Of a DNA stretch of 36,860 nt, positions 30,704 through 36,860 are shown one piece after another (within the stretch, counting starts at the first letter, position 1; the number at the start of each line of letters is the position of its first letter). The notes beneath the pieces were generated by a model. That model worked only from the letters and a program-made list of their open reading frames with translations, searched no databases and was not told where the DNA came from. Source of the DNA: a virus; IMG/VR virus record IMGVR_UViG_3300031758_000227, positions 1 to 36,860 of that record, one strand, 5' to 3'. A program made the translations under genes and the position numbers.

Positions 30704-31193
30704 TGATGATGCTCCTCATTTGGTCGTAGGCGTCGATACAGGCATTGAGCTGCGCAGTGTTCTTGTCGCCTTGGGCCACTATTTCTGCGATGGCTTGGAG
30801 GGTTGCTCGCTCGGAATCAACAGCTTCGTCAGCCTGTCGGTCAGGTTCGCTTCTCGCTTGGTTGCTATCTCCAACGGCAATGGCGGGACTTGGGCTGGCT
30901 TGTGGACAACTGGCGGAGGGGAAGCGCACGCGCCCAGCACGAATGGCAGCGTTAAGATCAGTCTGCTTTTTGTTGATGACATCTTTTGCCTTTCTGAGTT
31001 CAGCGTCTTTGGTGGCTACAGCCTTGGCCATTTCCTGTTCCTTGGCTCGGGCCTCTTCGTTCTTGCGGGCGATCTCGATCTGCATCTCTGTGTCGCGGTC
31101 ATCCCAGCCGCTACTGTAGCCGTACTTGTAGAAGCCGCCCATCGTGAGCAATGCAGCAAGCGCCAGAGCAGGGTACAGCATCAGCGGGTTCAT
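30690..31193 (-). CDS. Rz: Rz-like inner-membrane spanin
   Basis: The 167-residue product has an N-terminal membrane anchor (about residues 5-22, MLYPALALAALLTMGGFYKY), then a long charged helix (DRDTEMQIEIARKNEEARAK, KAVATKDAELRKAKDVINKK) that can form a periplasmic coiled coil. This is the layout of Rz-type i-spanins, which pair with an outer-membrane lipoprotein to fuse the two membranes at the last step of lysis. A lipoprotein gene is nested in another frame (30779-30982), which strongly supports the call. The start overlaps the preceding stop (ATGA). Confidence 0.9.
   Translation of the reverse strand: MNPLMLYPALALAALLTMGGFYKYGYSSGWDDRDTEMQIEIARKNEEARAKEQEMAKAVATKDAELRKAKDVINKKQTDLNAAIRAGRVRFPSASCPQASPSPAIAVGDSNQARSEPDRQADEAVDSERATLQAIAEIVAQGDKNTAQLNACIDAYDQMRSIINGDK
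30779..30982 (-). CDS. Rz1: Rz1-like outer-membrane spanin lipoprotein, nested in Rz
   Basis: A 67-residue frame fully inside the Rz gene. It starts with a basic signal peptide and lipobox (LPFVLGAC, C19), so the mature protein would be a lipoprotein. The next part is Pro-rich (SPPPVVHKPAQVPPLP), as in Rz1. Residue +2 is Ala, which favours sorting to the outer membrane. AAAGG lies upstream of its ATG at 30982. Rz1 nested in Rz in a different frame is a known arrangement in lambda-like phages. Confidence 0.88.
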   Translation of the reverse strand: MSSTKSRLILTLPFVLGACASPPPVVHKPAQVPPLPLEIATKREANLTDRLTKLLIPSEQPSKPSQK

Positions 31194-31717
31194 GACTCTT
31201 CCTTACGAGCTGCGGCGATCTCGGCACGGTCTTCGTCATCTTCAAGATGATCGGGCGGTGTGGTCGGTGGTGGGCCGGGAGTCCAGCTCTCGTCGAGCTC
31301 AGGGTTCTTGTAGCCCATCCAGTTGAAGTTCGGCATGGCAGACGCTACTGGCGCTGGTGGTGCGTAGCTGCTGTGGTTGTACCCGCCCATCATTGGCTGG
31401 CATGGCTGATGCTGTGGGGGCTGTGGCGTAAACGCTTTGGCTGCTGTTGACACTGCCCGCTTGCCGATAACACCGCCGATACCGCCCACAATCAGTAGCA
31501 CGATGTCGTTGAGCATCTTGGTGTAGGCTTGGTCGATGGGGGCCATCGACTTGATTGGCTGCGTCACGAAGGTCACGGAGTACAGCAGCGCCGTTACGAT
31601 GCCAAATAGGATGATGGTGACGGCAACGACAACAAAGGCCCAGATGCGGACCTCTAGCAGTGCAGTCTCTTCCTCAACGGACCGGGGTTGGCTCGGCGGC
31701 TGGTTTGGTTTGCTCAA
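31190..31717 (-). CDS. Two-helix membrane protein, candidate holin, TTG start
   Basis: The likely start is TTG at 31717, because TTGGAGAAG lies directly upstream; the longer frame to 31801 has no ribosome-binding site and would run far into the lipoprotein gene. The 175-residue product has two hydrophobic helices: WAFVVVAVTIILFGIVTALL and MLNDIVLLIVGGIGGVIG. The C-terminal half is Pro/Gln-rich and ends acidic. Two-helix membrane proteins next to spanins and endolysin are often holins or holin-like, but the long tail is unusual for a simple holin. It overlaps the Rz start by four bases. Confidence 0.7.
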   Translation of the reverse strand: MSKPNQPPSQPRSVEEETALLEVRIWAFVVVAVTIILFGIVTALLYSVTFVTQPIKSMAPIDQAYTKMLNDIVLLIVGGIGGVIGKRAVSTAAKAFTPQPPQHQPCQPMMGGYNHSSYAPPAPVASAMPNFNWMGYKNPELDESWTPGPPPTTPPDHLEDDEDRAEIAAARKEES

Positions 31718-31889
31718 TTTGCTTCTCCAAGATGGGTGCCACCAAATACTCAGGGCAAGTTTGCGTAAATTGGCAGCGTGGTTTTTGGCAGCGCTCAGCA
31801 TGGAAATTATCCGGGTTTTGGCAGAAGTAGCGGTACTGCTCGTCGCAGCCAGCCAGCATAATCAGCATTGACAGGATAATGTATTTCAT
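31674..31889 (-). CDS. Small Cys-rich lipoprotein
   Basis: A 71-residue product with a lipoprotein signal peptide (MLIMLAGC, lipobox Cys15). The residue after the Cys is Asp, the inner-membrane retention signal in enteric bacteria. After the anchor come four more cysteines (YFCQNPDNF, ERCQKPRC, QTCPEYL), perhaps forming disulphides in the periplasm. I recall similar short lipoproteins in the lysis regions of other phages, with no function assigned. It overlaps the next gene by 44 bp in another frame and is coupled to the one before by ATGA. Confidence 0.75.
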   Translation of the reverse strand: MKYIILSMLIMLAGCDEQYRYFCQNPDNFHAERCQKPRCQFTQTCPEYLVAPILEKQIEQTKPAAEPTPVR

Positions 31890-32368
31890 CGCTTCATCTC
31901 GAACATGACAAGGTACACGCCGAAGCCTACCAGCGCAAAGATGACAATGATGCCGCCCACAACGATCAGGATTTCAACCAGCTCTTCCTGTTCTTTCTTG
32001 GCTCGCAAAGCCCTGTCACGGGCCAGTTGAGCGTCGATCTTGTCTTGCTTGTCCATCTCGGCCACACGAACCATGATGGAGTTCCACACGTCCATGTTGT
32101 TCGGGAAGAACAAGCCTTTGACCTGCTCCTCAAAGTCCCGCTGAGCTTTCAGGTCAAGCTCGATCTGAACGGCTTGCCCCATGTTGGAGCCGCCCTTCTT
32201 CTTGGCGACCTTCAGGGCTTTGGTGACTTCATGCTTTTGCTCAAAGTATCTGCCTAGCAAAGGACCAAGACTGCGAACGTCGTCTGCTGTTTTGGATGCC
32301 TGCTTGATGAGAGAGACCGTCTTTTGGACAGCCGCCATCGCCGTTAAGGCCATTGTGATCGGTTCCAT
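31886..32368 (-). CDS. Tail-anchored membrane protein with helical domain (160 aa)
   Basis: The ATG at 32368 overlaps the preceding stop (TGATG), with AGGA upstream; a TTG one codon earlier is less likely. The first 125 residues are helical and charged (TVSLIKQASKTADDVRSLGP, DKIDAQLARDRALRAKKEQE). A single hydrophobic helix follows at the C-terminus (ILIVVGGIIVIFALVGFGVY), with a basic end (MKR). This tail-anchored layout puts the helical part in the cytoplasm. It may regulate or scaffold the lysis proteins around it, but no family is recognised. Confidence 0.72.
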   Translation of the reverse strand: MEPITMALTAMAAVQKTVSLIKQASKTADDVRSLGPLLGRYFEQKHEVTKALKVAKKKGGSNMGQAVQIELDLKAQRDFEEQVKGLFFPNNMDVWNSIMVRVAEMDKQDKIDAQLARDRALRAKKEQEELVEILIVVGGIIVIFALVGFGVYLVMFEMKR

Positions 32369-32469
32369 CAAACGATTCCTCGGAGCAGCAAAACAACTTC
32401 TTTAGCGCACCAGACCGTAAGCGCCACTACAAGGGCTGCTGCAATGAATGCTTCAGCCCAGTCTCTCAT
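32368..32469 (-). CDS. 33-residue single-pass membrane protein
   Basis: The ATG at 32469 lies two bases after the preceding stop; a longer frame from 32625 would lie inside the XhlA-like gene. The product is one amphipathic start (MRDWAEA) and one hydrophobic helix (FIAAALVVALTVWCAKEVVL) with a short basic end. No strong ribosome-binding site is present, so translation would depend on coupling. At this size it could be a pinholin, an antiholin or a modulator of the neighbouring membrane proteins; the sequence cannot separate these. Confidence 0.6.
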   Translation of the reverse strand: MRDWAEAFIAAALVVALTVWCAKEVVLLLRGIV

Positions 32470-32471
32470 GG

Positions 32472-32675
32472 TTACAAACCGAACAACTTTTTGACAAACT
32501 CGGCAGCAACGCCGGGTCCAAGCAGTACGGCTGCGATCACCGCATACAGCAGGTATTCGATCTTGGTCATACGCTTCTCGCCAATGTCGAGCGATTGGTT
32601 GATCTTCTCGTACCTTTGGGCGCACACTGCCTCGTGGGTGGACAAGCGTGCGTCTGTTGCGTCAATCGTAGCCAT
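32472..32675 (-). CDS. XhlA/holin-like membrane protein (67 aa)
   Basis: ATG 32675 has GAGG upstream. The product has a charged N-terminal helix (THEAVCAQRYEKINQSLDIG, then EKRMTKIE) followed by a hydrophobic helix (YLLYAVIAAVLLGPGVAAEF) and a basic end (VKKLFGL). A short coiled coil followed by one transmembrane helix is typical of XhlA-type haemolysin/holin-associated proteins. It sits at the head of the lysis gene run. Whether it makes the membrane hole itself or helps another holin cannot be read from sequence. Confidence 0.72.
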   Translation of the reverse strand: MATIDATDARLSTHEAVCAQRYEKINQSLDIGEKRMTKIEYLLYAVIAAVLLGPGVAAEFVKKLFGL

Positions 32676-32686
32676 ACTTCACTACC

Positions 32687-33286
32687 TCAAGGTGTTGCTG
32701 GGGTTGTTGTGTTGGTGGTCGTGGTTTCGGTGTTGGTCACCACAGTTGGAACAGACGTATTGTCAGTAATGCTGCCACCAGCAAGGCGACCAGAGTTGCC
32801 AGAGTTTGACCCACTGTTAGCTCCAATCGAATAGCTTCCCGATCCTATCACACCGTTGCCGCCGATGGTAGTGACATTGGCCGCTGGCGCTTGAATTTGG
32901 GATGCAATGCCGACGAAGGCTTGGTTGGTGCTGACAGCCACAGCAGTAGCGTTGTCAGACTGGCGCATACCCAAAGTCGTCTGCTTGTTGATCGTGTAGA
33001 TTTGACCAACAGTAGGCAGGAGCAAACCTGTCCACTGCAAGGCGTAGTCGGCCCAAGACTTGGGAGCCGCGATCTGAGCGTTCTGTGGGGCGCTACCAGC
33101 GTTCAGGCTGATGACCGCTGCGACCTTGGCCGTGGTGTCACCCATCTTGGCAATGTCAGCCAGAGCTTGGTAACGGGCAGTTTGCGCCGCTGCTTGAGCC
33201 TTGTGGGCGTCAGCGTAGGCTTGGTACTGGTTTGTCGCGCAGCCTGTCAAGGACAGGGCGCAGAGTACGAGGGCGACACGTTTCAT
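32687..33286 (-). CDS. Lipoprotein with Thr/Asn/Ser-rich C-terminus (199 aa)
   Basis: The start is ATG 33286, with TTGGAG upstream and an ATGA overlap with the gene before. A lipoprotein signal peptide (LCALSLTGC, C16) is followed by an Ala/Gln-rich helix (YADAHKAQAAAQTARYQALA), a hydrophobic middle segment (WTGLLLPTVGQIYTINK) and a low-complexity Gly/Ser/Asn then Thr-rich tail. The residue after Cys is Ala, favouring the outer membrane. Location between the fibre-side gene and the lysis genes fits a lysis-accessory or superinfection-blocking role; no family is recognised. Confidence 0.75.
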   Translation of the reverse strand: MKRVALVLCALSLTGCATNQYQAYADAHKAQAAAQTARYQALADIAKMGDTTAKVAAVISLNAGSAPQNAQIAAPKSWADYALQWTGLLLPTVGQIYTINKQTTLGMRQSDNATAVAVSTNQAFVGIASQIQAPAANVTTIGGNGVIGSGSYSIGANSGSNSGNSGRLAGGSITDNTSVPTVVTNTETTTTNTTTPATP

Positions 33287-33606
33287 GCTTGGCTCCAAGG
33301 CAGGGGTGGGGTTACCACGGGCGGTGCGATCTGATCTTTGATTTGCTGGTCTATGTTGGCTTCAGTGGCAGCTTTGTCCACGCCCGAGGCCCAGCACCAG
33401 CCGAGTACCTGCTCTTGCGTCAAGTCGGCGTAGGGGGTAAATGGTTCGCCGGGTTGGGAGAATCCGCAAGTGCCGTACACAGTGCCGTAGGTGTCTGCAA
33501 ACATGCCGTTGCAGCGCCAGTGGGCTGTGATGACGACATCCGTAAGATCGCCCTCTGTAGGCTTGCAATCAAGGGCTTCAACAATCCAAGTGATTTGTGT
33601 GGTCAT
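33283..33606 (-). CDS. Small tail-fibre-associated phage protein (107 aa)
   Basis: The 107-residue product has ATG 33606 with AAAGG upstream. The sequence reads as a beta-sandwich start (ITWIVEALDCKPTEGDLTDV, VITAHWRCNG) with TYGTVYGTCGF and PYADLTQEQVLGWCWASG near the end, a pattern I have seen in short proteins next to phage and cyanophage tail-fibre genes. No function is established. It lies 10 bp after the last S74 fibre gene and is coupled to the lipoprotein gene. A fibre-folding or fibre-decorating role is a guess. Confidence 0.66.
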   Translation of the reverse strand: MTTQITWIVEALDCKPTEGDLTDVVITAHWRCNGMFADTYGTVYGTCGFSQPGEPFTPYADLTQEQVLGWCWASGVDKAATEANIDQQIKDQIAPPVVTPPLPWSQA

Positions 33607-33616
33607 GGTTTACCTT

Positions 33617-35095
33617 TCAGGGGTGGGTTGCTTTGTATGCGTCAAACTCGGCTTTGAGTTCCTTAATGGCGGCAACCAGAAGCGGAATTACTTCTGTGTA
33701 ATTAACACCGAGGTACGGATCAATTGAAACGCCATCACGTGCATTTTCTGGCGGGTAAACAACAACCTCTGGCAAAACTGCCTCAAGGTCTTGTGCAATC
33801 AAGCCTATTTGTGGCTTGGCAGAAGGATCGTTTTTCCAAGTAAAACGGGCGGCTCTAAGTGAGTTGACTTTATCAAGGGCGTTTTCAATTTCGCCAGTGA
33901 TATTTTTTAACCTAGCATCGGAAGAACTTGTCCAAGATGTACCTCCAAAACTTACATACGGGCCATTTGTAAAGCTGATTGCGTTTCCTGCCGTACCAAT
34001 TGGAGCTGTATATGTCTGTATGCCGCCGCTGGCAAAAGTAATTATTGAAGCTGTGTCATTTGCGTAATATACGTATGCGGAAGCAGTTGGCGCTGCACCG
34101 TATCCAATATATCCGTAGCCTCCACCGGGAGCGCCCATTGCAATTGCTGGATAGCCTCCTGAGGCTCCAGCCACACCAAAAGCGCGATTTGGAAAATTAT
34201 TGAAAGCATTACCGATTTGCCCAATAAAAGTTGCGCCCACCGAGTTGGTGATTACGCGTGGATTTCCATCCCCATCAGACAGCACGATGTGGTTGCTTGC
34301 AGTGCGGATGTCGAGGCCACCTTGGTTGCCGCTGTAAGAACCAATAATCGTGTTCTTGGAGCCGGAAGTGACCCCCTGACCCGCTTGCGTTCCGATGAAG
34401 TTGTTGAAAGTTCCTGTGGTCATTTGCGACCCGGTGTAAAAACCTACAAGCGTGTTTCTATTGCCTGTGGTTACGCCATAGCCTGCGAGTTGACCAAGGA
34501 ATGTGTTGTCGGCCCCAGTGGTATTGCTGTACCCAGCTTGATAGCCAACAGCAGTGTTGTTGGAGGCGGTGGTGTTGGCTTGGAGTGCTTGGTAGCCTAC
34601 GGCAACTGAGTTACTGCCACTTGTAGTTTCTTTTCCGGCATATCCACCGATAAACGTGTTCAGAATGCCAGTTGTATTTTTTAGACCAGCCTGAACACCA
34701 ACGGCAGTTAAACCACCAGAGCCTGTTGTCGCCTTGCCCGCTTGAAAACCAACAAGCGTTAACTCAGCGCCAGTTTGATTGGCGTTGCCAGCTTCATAGC
34801 CAAGAACCACGCTGTAGGCGCCGCTTGTATTAGCCGCCAAAGCACTCGCGCCCACCGCAGTGTTGGAGGACACAGCACCTGCGCCACGGCCTACGGTGAG
34901 TCCTTGGATAACCGTACTGCCACTAACAGTCAAATTACCAGCACTTGTCAGTGTCAGCAGACTTGAGGTAATGCCTGTATTGCCGTTACCAATCCTCAAT
35001 GTTCCATCAGGTGTTGCTGGTTGGAAGATCGTGAAGTTGTTGGTTGCTGTTGGGTCAGAGCCAACCTGAAGATTCTTGGAGATTAGGCTGCTCAT
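33617..35095 (-). CDS. Tail fibre with 17-residue beta repeats and S74 chaperone
   Basis: The 492-residue fibre starts MSSLISKNLQVG. Residues 78-260 are eleven repeats of exactly 17 residues, of form N-T-x-hydrophobic-G...AG...TTG, like the head of trimeric autotransporters (YadA, Hep/Hag). A Gly/Tyr/Ser-rich stretch follows, then the C-terminal S74 intramolecular chaperone with SSDARLK (S392 and K397 as the cleavage pair), PQIGLIAQDLEAVLPEVV and a trimer-forming helix (LLVAAIKELKAEFDAYK). The chaperone folds the trimer and then cuts itself off. It likely binds the host surface. A four-base overlap links it to the fibre before. Confidence 0.9.
   Translation of the reverse strand: MSSLISKNLQVGSDPTATNNFTIFQPATPDGTLRIGNGNTGITSSLLTLTSAGNLTVSGSTVIQGLTVGRGAGAVSSNTAVGASALAANTSGAYSVVLGYEAGNANQTGAELTLVGFQAGKATTGSGGLTAVGVQAGLKNTTGILNTFIGGYAGKETTSGSNSVAVGYQALQANTTASNNTAVGYQAGYSNTTGADNTFLGQLAGYGVTTGNRNTLVGFYTGSQMTTGTFNNFIGTQAGQGVTSGSKNTIIGSYSGNQGGLDIRTASNHIVLSDGDGNPRVITNSVGATFIGQIGNAFNNFPNRAFGVAGASGGYPAIAMGAPGGGYGYIGYGAAPTASAYVYYANDTASIITFASGGIQTYTAPIGTAGNAISFTNGPYVSFGGTSWTSSSDARLKNITGEIENALDKVNSLRAARFTWKNDPSAKPQIGLIAQDLEAVLPEVVVYPPENARDGVSIDPYLGVNYTEVIPLLVAAIKELKAEFDAYKATHP
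34316..34864 (-). repeat. Eleven 51-bp (17-residue) coding repeats in a tail fibre
   Basis: The N-T-x-hydrophobic-G core recurs with its Gly at residues 82, 99, 116, 133, 150, 167, 184, 201, 218, 235 and 252, exactly 17 apart with no slip. The DNA copies differ, so the pattern is kept at protein level. Each repeat probably makes one turn of a beta-roll in a trimeric shaft. Confidence 0.92.
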
Positions 35096-36132
35096 GCTGT
35101 ACCTTTCAATGAGGCAATGTCTGCTTGCAGTTGGGCAATCATAGCTTGTTGTTCTTGGATGGCTTTTGTAAGAACAGCGACAATTTCAACTTTGTCCATG
35201 CCATATGTTTCACTGGTCATTTGGCTGACAGAACTCGGGACGACTTCCATTGCTTCTTGAGCAATAAAACCAAGGTGCTTTTGAGCATCGTCAGCTTCGT
35301 CATTCATTAAATATTCAACAGGACGCAAAGCCATAACAGCAGACAAGCCATACGAGATGTCTGTGATGTTTTTCTTTAGTCGTTGGTCAGACACAGCTAC
35401 ATATGCGCCTGTTGAACTGTTGATGTAAGAACGAGCAGCACTACCATAAAGGAAATACAACTCATCGCCAGCATTAGAAAAAGTGCCTTGAATATCCCAA
35501 GTTAAAGTATCTGCTTGAAGGCGAATGTAAGGGTTGTTGCCGGAACCACTAGTCCTGACTTGCAGAAACGGGTTGCCGCTTGTATTGATTGAGATATTGC
35601 CAGCAACCTCTAGCTTTTGTCCCGGCGAACTCGTCCCAATACCCAGACCTGTGGAGGTCAGGCGCATTTGTTCGGGTCCACCTGCTCCCGTACCAAATTT
35701 AATTGCTCCACCACCGTCAGCCATTAGAGAAATATTTTTGCCTGCGCCTGCGTAAATGTAAGCATCACCAGCAGCAAGGACGCCGTAGGTTGTATATCCA
35801 GTACCTAAAATGCCAAACTCATGCGAATTTGTGCCATTGCTATATGAGGTGTTTGCACTGGTTGATGTTCCACCATTCGAGTTAGTTACTCGAATACCTG
35901 CTGAAGCGTTTGCAGACAACGTGTTTGCAAAGTTCGTCCCATCAAACGTCAGCGCACTACCCGATGTAGGTTGACCAGAACCATTGACAAACAGAACACC
36001 GTTGTTGGTCACAGATGCCAGAGTAGCCGCTGTTCCAGAAAATGCTGGAAGCGTAAACGTCAGGGTGCTTGCCGTAACAGGCTCTTGTAGCGTTACGCTA
36101 CCACCACCAGAAGAATTAAGTTTCAGGCTCAT
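35092..36132 (-). CDS. Tail fibre with S74 chaperone (346 aa)
   Basis: The 346-residue fibre starts MSLKLNSSGGGSVTLQEPVT, a common start of short fibre or appendage proteins. The middle has the beta patterns QMRLTSTGLGIGTSSPGQKL, EVAGNISIN and FLQVRTSGSG. The C-terminal S74 chaperone has VSDQRLKKN with S248 and K253, then HLGFIAQEAMEVVPSSV and a coiled-coil end (LTKAIQEQQAMIAQLQADIA). The chaperone differs clearly from those of the two neighbouring fibres, so these are not recent copies. It overlaps both neighbours by four bases. Confidence 0.88.
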   Translation of the reverse strand: MSLKLNSSGGGSVTLQEPVTASTLTFTLPAFSGTAATLASVTNNGVLFVNGSGQPTSGSALTFDGTNFANTLSANASAGIRVTNSNGGTSTSANTSYSNGTNSHEFGILGTGYTTYGVLAAGDAYIYAGAGKNISLMADGGGAIKFGTGAGGPEQMRLTSTGLGIGTSSPGQKLEVAGNISINTSGNPFLQVRTSGSGNNPYIRLQADTLTWDIQGTFSNAGDELYFLYGSAARSYINSSTGAYVAVSDQRLKKNITDISYGLSAVMALRPVEYLMNDEADDAQKHLGFIAQEAMEVVPSSVSQMTSETYGMDKVEIVAVLTKAIQEQQAMIAQLQADIASLKGTA

Positions 36133-36860
36133 TTTGCCTCCAGTTGAGCTACACGGGCACGAAGGGATTTGAGTTCAGCAAGCATGTTAGCAATGATCTC
36201 AGCACTGGAGTAGTCCATACCCTGCATCTGTTCTCCGTCTTTGGTTCCTGTTGCCACAGGAGTACGTGATGCCTCTTGTACCTCGTGAGCAATCAAGCCA
36301 ACAAAAGCAGAGCCATCAGCCTTCCATGTGCCTTCAACAGGGTTCAGGCTGTCAATATACGCACCGCTGGTGGTGATCGGGCCTGTGATGTTTTTCAGGC
36401 GGTAGTCGGAGGAGGTGTTGTATGCGACTGTGGTTGATGTTGGCTGAGTAATTGAACCAATCGTTGCATCAAGGTAGTTGGCAAAACGAATGAAAGCACC
36501 ACCAGTGCTGTTTGCACCGTTTTTCATGGCGCAAGTGTTAGCAGTGTTTGCTAGGTCTGTGCTGTAAAGTGCCAGCTTTGCAGTGACGCCACTGATTACA
36601 CTCGTAGTCCCCACCAGCAAGTTGCCAGAGGAGTCGATACGCATTCGTTCGGTGGCGGCGGTATAAAAAGCAACAGGACTTCCTGCGATACCTAAAAGAG
36701 TTTCCGCTCCGCCATCGGTAATGCCAACAAGTGCGTTGCTACCGTATGCGGCTGCATTGATCGTTCCAATATTTGAAGTTCCTGCTGTTTTAACAAGCAG
36801 TTTTGTTGAGCTAAATGCTTGAATCCCAATCCCCACGTTGCCGGAGGAGTCGATACGCAT
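36129..36860 (-). CDS. Tail fibre with S74 chaperone, N-terminus beyond the window
   Basis: At least 243 residues are visible and the frame is open to the edge, so the real start is probably outside; the first Met (MRIDSSGNVGIG) matches an internal repeat and need not be the start. Two MRIDSSGN repeats are present, a pattern of beta-strand fibre shafts. The S74 chaperone shows SSDYRLKN (Ser codon at 36408-36410, Lys five residues on), then FVGLIAHEVQEASRTPVA and a helical end (AELKSLRARVAQLEAK). It is the first of the three fibres in transcription order. Confidence 0.86.
   Translation of the reverse strand: MRIDSSGNVGIGIQAFSSTKLLVKTAGTSNIGTINAAAYGSNALVGITDGGAETLLGIAGSPVAFYTAATERMRIDSSGNLLVGTTSVISGVTAKLALYSTDLANTANTCAMKNGANSTGGAFIRFANYLDATIGSITQPTSTTVAYNTSSDYRLKNITGPITTSGAYIDSLNPVEGTWKADGSAFVGLIAHEVQEASRTPVATGTKDGEQMQGMDYSSAEIIANMLAELKSLRARVAQLEAK
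36622..36860 (-). repeat. Near-identical 23-bp repeat encoding MRIDSSGN
   Basis: The segments 36622-36644 and 36838-36860 differ at one base and both encode MRIDSSGN. They mark two beta-strand repeats in a fibre shaft. The second copy runs to the window edge, so more may follow. Confidence 0.85.

Noticed and set aside
31718-31801. 28-residue N-terminal extension of the two-helix membrane protein
   Set aside because: No ribosome-binding site, Trp/His/Lys-rich composition, and it lies deep in the lipoprotein gene; TTG 31717 has a strong site.
34316-34864. CRISPR array
   Set aside because: The 51-bp period is coding, copies are divergent at DNA level and keep a 17-residue protein pattern; there are no identical repeats with unique spacers.
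36129-36860. Complete 243-residue fibre starting at the edge ATG
   Set aside because: That Met belongs to an internal MRIDSSGN repeat and the frame stays open to the window edge, so the gene is more likely cut.
1-36860. tRNA genes, insertion sequences and integrase or attachment sites
   Set aside because: Looked for cloverleaf-like segments, terminal inverted repeats with transposase frames and recombinase motifs; found none that could be supported.

Overview
The window looks like part of the genome of a tailed dsDNA phage (Caudoviricetes, most likely short-tailed) infecting a Gram-negative, probably aquatic, bacterium. The evidence is a family A DNA polymerase, a primase-helicase, internal virion proteins, a beta-propeller-like tail protein, tail fibres with S74 chaperone ends, a GH19 endolysin and a nested Rz/Rz1 spanin pair, which only makes sense in a host with an outer membrane. 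No terminase, portal, capsid, integrase or tRNA gene is visible, so the window is a fragment. The right edge cuts a tail-fibre gene and the left edge cuts a small helix-turn-helix gene.

Layout. Positions 1-13323 are on the + strand and hold early and replication genes: small regulators (helix-turn-helix, winged helix, zinc ribbon), a SaV/DUF3310-like protein, a MazG-like pyrophosphohydrolase, DNA polymerase, a Cas4/RecB-like nuclease, a VRR-NUC nuclease, an SNF2-type helicase, a candidate single-strand-binding protein and a 1012-residue primase-helicase. Most neighbours overlap by a few bases, so translation is probably coupled. A strong sigma70-like promoter with a structured leader lies at 4315-4389. 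Intrinsic terminators lie at 10214-10243 and 13372-13402. Positions 13404-36860 are all on the - strand and converge on the second terminator.

Read in the direction of transcription (right to left), the - strand holds three tail-fibre genes in a row, each ending in its own S74 chaperone; a lysis region with several small membrane proteins, two lipoproteins, spanins and an endolysin; a beta-propeller-like tail protein; a gpJ/DUF1983-like tail protein; a tail assembly chaperone; a GNAT acetyltransferase; two internal virion proteins; a 2523-residue polyvalent protein; and five very small lysine-rich proteins.

The parts most worth a second look are the polyvalent protein, which carries an ADP-ribosyltransferase-like domain, a metallopeptidase-like HExxxH segment and four MKFG/MKFS linker motifs, and the five basic mini-proteins directly downstream. 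Two of those belong to families (DUF5872-like, DUF6321-like) that I recall also occurring in algal viruses. I infer that these proteins are packaged or injected with the DNA, but nothing in the sequence proves it.
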